From: Gracilibacillus sp. YIM 98692
Lineage (GTDB): Bacteria > Bacillota > Bacilli > Bacillales > Amphibacillaceae
Reading direction: 5' to 3'
Assembly (NCBI RefSeq): GCF_010993965.1
Contig: NZ_WIXM01000003.1
Coordinates: 186,001-250,000 of the forward strand
Length of the DNA: 64,000 bases
A program made the translations under genes and the position numbers. Within the stretch, counting starts at the first letter, position 1. The number at the start of each line of letters is the position of its first letter. The notes beneath the pieces were generated by a model. It was given only the letters and a program-made list of their open reading frames with translations. It searched no databases and was not told the origin of the DNA. Below, in pieces: positions 62,480 to 64,000 of this stretch.

Positions 62480-62720
62480 AAAGTTATCGCCAAGTCCTAA
62501 TGGCGAAAGCCTTAGTTTTACTTGCATCGGGAGTGAAAATGGATCATCTGTTAAGTCCGCCTACTTCCTGTAGGCAACACAGATGTCAGTACATCCTGTA
62601 CAAGTACGTCCTGTGACCAACGCCGATACTAGACCGTCCTGGTCGTCGTACTTGTACTTAAAAATTTTTGCTACGTCGAGTAGCTTCGCTGCTAAAATTT
62701 TATACTTCCTAACGTGTAAA
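62480..62720 (+). repeat. Repeat family C, copy C4, split by an inset
   Basis: Left part (TTATCGCCAAGTCCTAATGG) and right part (AAAAATTTTTGCTACGTCGA ... GCTAAAATTTT, then CTAACGTG) match family C, but about 130 bp of unrelated structured DNA separates them (62525-62660). No gene lies between the zinc-ribbon protein and spoVR. Confidence 0.75.
62540..62660. repeat. Cluster of mini-hairpins with a common N-TCCT loop
   Basis: GCCTAC-TTCCT-GTAGGC (62559-62575), GTAC-ATCCT-GTAC (62589-62601), TAC-GTCCT-GTG (62605-62615) and GACC-GTCCT-GGTC (62632-62644). An outer pair ACAAGTACG / CGTACTTGT encloses the last two. Confidence 0.7.
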
Positions 62721-62752
62721 ATAAAGAGCAAAGGGTAACCCTTTGCTCTTTA
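62720..62752 (-). terminator. Terminator of spoVR
   Basis: AAAGAGCAAAGGG and CCCTTTGCTCTTT form a 13-bp stem with T-rich sequence after it on the minus strand. Confidence 0.88.
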
Positions 62753-62787
62753 ACGGTTCGACAAATTCTCCACAAATCCTTCATCTG

Positions 62788-64000
62788 TTATAAATATTTT
62801 TTGACCACCTTACCTCCATTACAAGTGAACACACACGGTTTCTCTTCAATAACTGTTTCTATATGCACTTCTCTACCCCATAATTGGAATATATAAGGCA
62901 TAGTTTTTTCCAAATATTTTGTATCCAATTCTACCCCTTCATAATGATGACGAATATAAAGCTCCCCATTTTTATCATAATCACCGTCAACCACTGTTAA
63001 ATAAGGGAATCCACCATTTAATCTGCTCGAAATAAGCTGATCACGAACTAACTCCCAATCTTTATCGACTATTTTATATTCTGGTCCTTTCTTTTGAAAT
63101 AGATATAAGTCTTCTTTATCCACAAAATCTTTCGTCATATAGTTTCGCATAAAGGAAATATCGGATTCAATTTCACGAACTTCAAAAATCTTTTCTCTCC
63201 CTGATCCTGGCTTTGCTCCAAAACGTTTCATCTCCTCTGAAGGATTATCATATCTTTTTTCTATATCTTCAAACATTTTTACACCTAAATAATAAGGGTT
63301 GATCTGTGTTTTTGATGGCTGCACAACACTAGAGTTTAATGATGCAAACTCGATAGATTCATCACTCGTTAAATCTAACTCTCTAATGATACGTTGATGC
63401 CAATACGTCGCCCATCCTTCATTCATAATTTTTGTCTCTAATTGCGGCCAAAAATATAACATTTCCTCACGCATCATCGTTAATATATCACGTTGCCAAT
63501 GATCTAACTCTTTACTATGCTCTTCAATAAATAATAAAAGATCTTTTTCCGGCTGTGGAGGAAATTTCTTTTTCTTCCTTATCGGTTTTGGAGTCAGGTC
63601 TTTTTGTGGTTCATCTAACTCCCACAAATCATCGAATTCAGTTGGTTTTCTCGGTTCTATTTCTATTTCATCATCCTCTTTATCCCAGTCTAATTTGGCC
63701 TTCAAAAGGGTAGGATCAATATGTTCTTGAATCGCCAAAACTGCATCTAAAAACTGTTCTACTTCTTTTATACCAAAGTGTTTTTCGTAACTGGAAATTC
63801 GATCAGCTGTAGCAGCCATGCTTTCGACCATATCTCTTTTCGTGTTTTGAAACCGGACATTATTCTTGAAAAAATCACAGTGAGCTAATACATGTGCCAC
63901 AATCAATTTATTCTGTATTAAACTATTGGAATGTAATAAAAAGGCGTAACAAGGGTTCGAGTTAATCACTAGCTCATAAATTTTACTTAAACCTAAATCA
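62788..64000 (-). CDS. spoVR: SpoVR family protein (5' end beyond the window)
   Basis: SpoVR is needed for normal cortex formation in B. subtilis; its biochemical role is unknown. The frame continues through the right edge of the window, where [10 protein letters not shown] precedes the [10 protein letters not shown] residues, so the real start is outside. About 404 codons are visible of an expected 460-470. Conserved blocks: [36 protein letters not shown] and the [20 protein letters not shown] region near the C-terminus. A terminator follows. Confidence 0.94.
   Translation of the reverse strand, partial: DLGLSKIYELVINSNPCYAFLLHSNSLIQNKLIVAHVLAHCDFFKNNVRFQNTKRDMVESMAATADRISSYEKHFGIKEVEQFLDAVLAIQEHIDPTLLKAKLDWDKEDDEIEIEPRKPTEFDDLWELDEPQKDLTPKPIRKKKKFPPQPEKDLLLFIEEHSKELDHWQRDILTMMREEMLYFWPQLETKIMNEGWATYWHQRIIRELDLTSDESIEFASLNSSVVQPSKTQINPYYLGVKMFEDIEKRYDNPSEEMKRFGAKPGSGREKIFEVREIESDISFMRNYMTKDFVDKEDLYLFQKKGPEYKIVDKDWELVRDQLISSRLNGGFPYLTVVDGDYDKNGELYIRHHYEGVELDTKYLEKTMPYIFQLWGREVHIETVIEEKPCVFTCNGGKVVKKYL

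Noticed and set aside
1-64000. CRISPR array, prophage, insertion sequence with transposase, tRNA or rRNA
   Set aside because: No regularly spaced short repeats, no transposase or phage genes and no cloverleaf sequence were seen on either strand.

Overview
The window is low-GC, densely packed chromosomal DNA from an endospore-forming Bacillaceae. The evidence is the presence of SpoVR, YabG, an alpha/beta-type SASP, a YjcZ-type spore peptide and a YheC/D coat-associated protein. Gene order closely follows the part of the Bacillus subtilis chromosome that runs from spoVR through yheABC, yhaQP, yhaON, yhaM, prsA, yhaJIH, hit-ecsAB, yhaA, hmoB, pbpF, hemEHY and yhfH to lplJ. The general look (AT-rich, many intergenic structured repeats) would suit a halophilic genus such as Oceanobacillus or Virgibacillus, but that is inference. 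I see no phage, insertion sequence with a transposase, CRISPR array, rRNA or tRNA.

Layout. 1-3.8 kb: coiled-coil protein, membrane M48 protease, lipoate ligase LplJ and a 42-residue YhfH zinc-finger peptide. 4-11.3 kb: heme genes hemE-hemH-hemY, PbpF, heme monooxygenase HmoB, and a BdbC/thioredoxin-like disulfide pair. 11.5-15.7 kb: thiamine thiazole operon tenI-thiO-thiS-thiG-thiF behind a TPP riboswitch, with a structured repeat inserted between riboswitch terminator and tenI. 15.8-26 kb: ferritin-like protein, YhaA amidohydrolase, EcsAB transporter, Hit, YhaH, YhaI, YhaJ, foldase PrsA and an enlarged YhaM-like HD protein. 26.4-34.4 kb: Rad50/Mre11-like YhaN-YhaO, a membrane-anchored protein with a methyltransferase, and the YhaQP ABC exporter. 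35-45 kb: YheA, YheB, YheC/D, a PucR-type regulator, MsmX, a zinc-ribbon peptide, SASP, fumarase, YabG, a VanY-like carboxypeptidase and an IDEAL-domain protein. 45.6-51.2 kb: CDF transporter, acetyltransferase, AzlCD, methionine aminopeptidase, YjcZ, an SDR and a transsulfuration enzyme. 51.3-59.7 kb: aa3-type quinol oxidase qoxABCD, a DoxX-like membrane protein and a divergent two-component system with a DUF389 protein. 60-64 kb: czcD-czrA zinc efflux operon with visible promoter and operator, a Gly/Pro-rich probable spore protein, a zinc-ribbon membrane protein and the 3' part of spoVR.

What the ordinary genes do not explain is the intergenic DNA. Three dispersed repeat families recur in it. 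Family A is about 150 bp, six copies, two hairpins with a compensatory base change. Family B is about 440-500 bp, three copies, two inverted modules, MITE-like ends, and a hairpin whose sequence changes but whose pairing is kept. Family C is about 100-120 bp, four copies, with a hairpin in AT-rich DNA. One family C copy is split by an inset of small hairpins sharing an N-TCCT loop. A 52-bp tandem array, a 12-bp perfect palindrome over the yhaA promoter and an orphan terminator upstream of hit are further unexplained structures.
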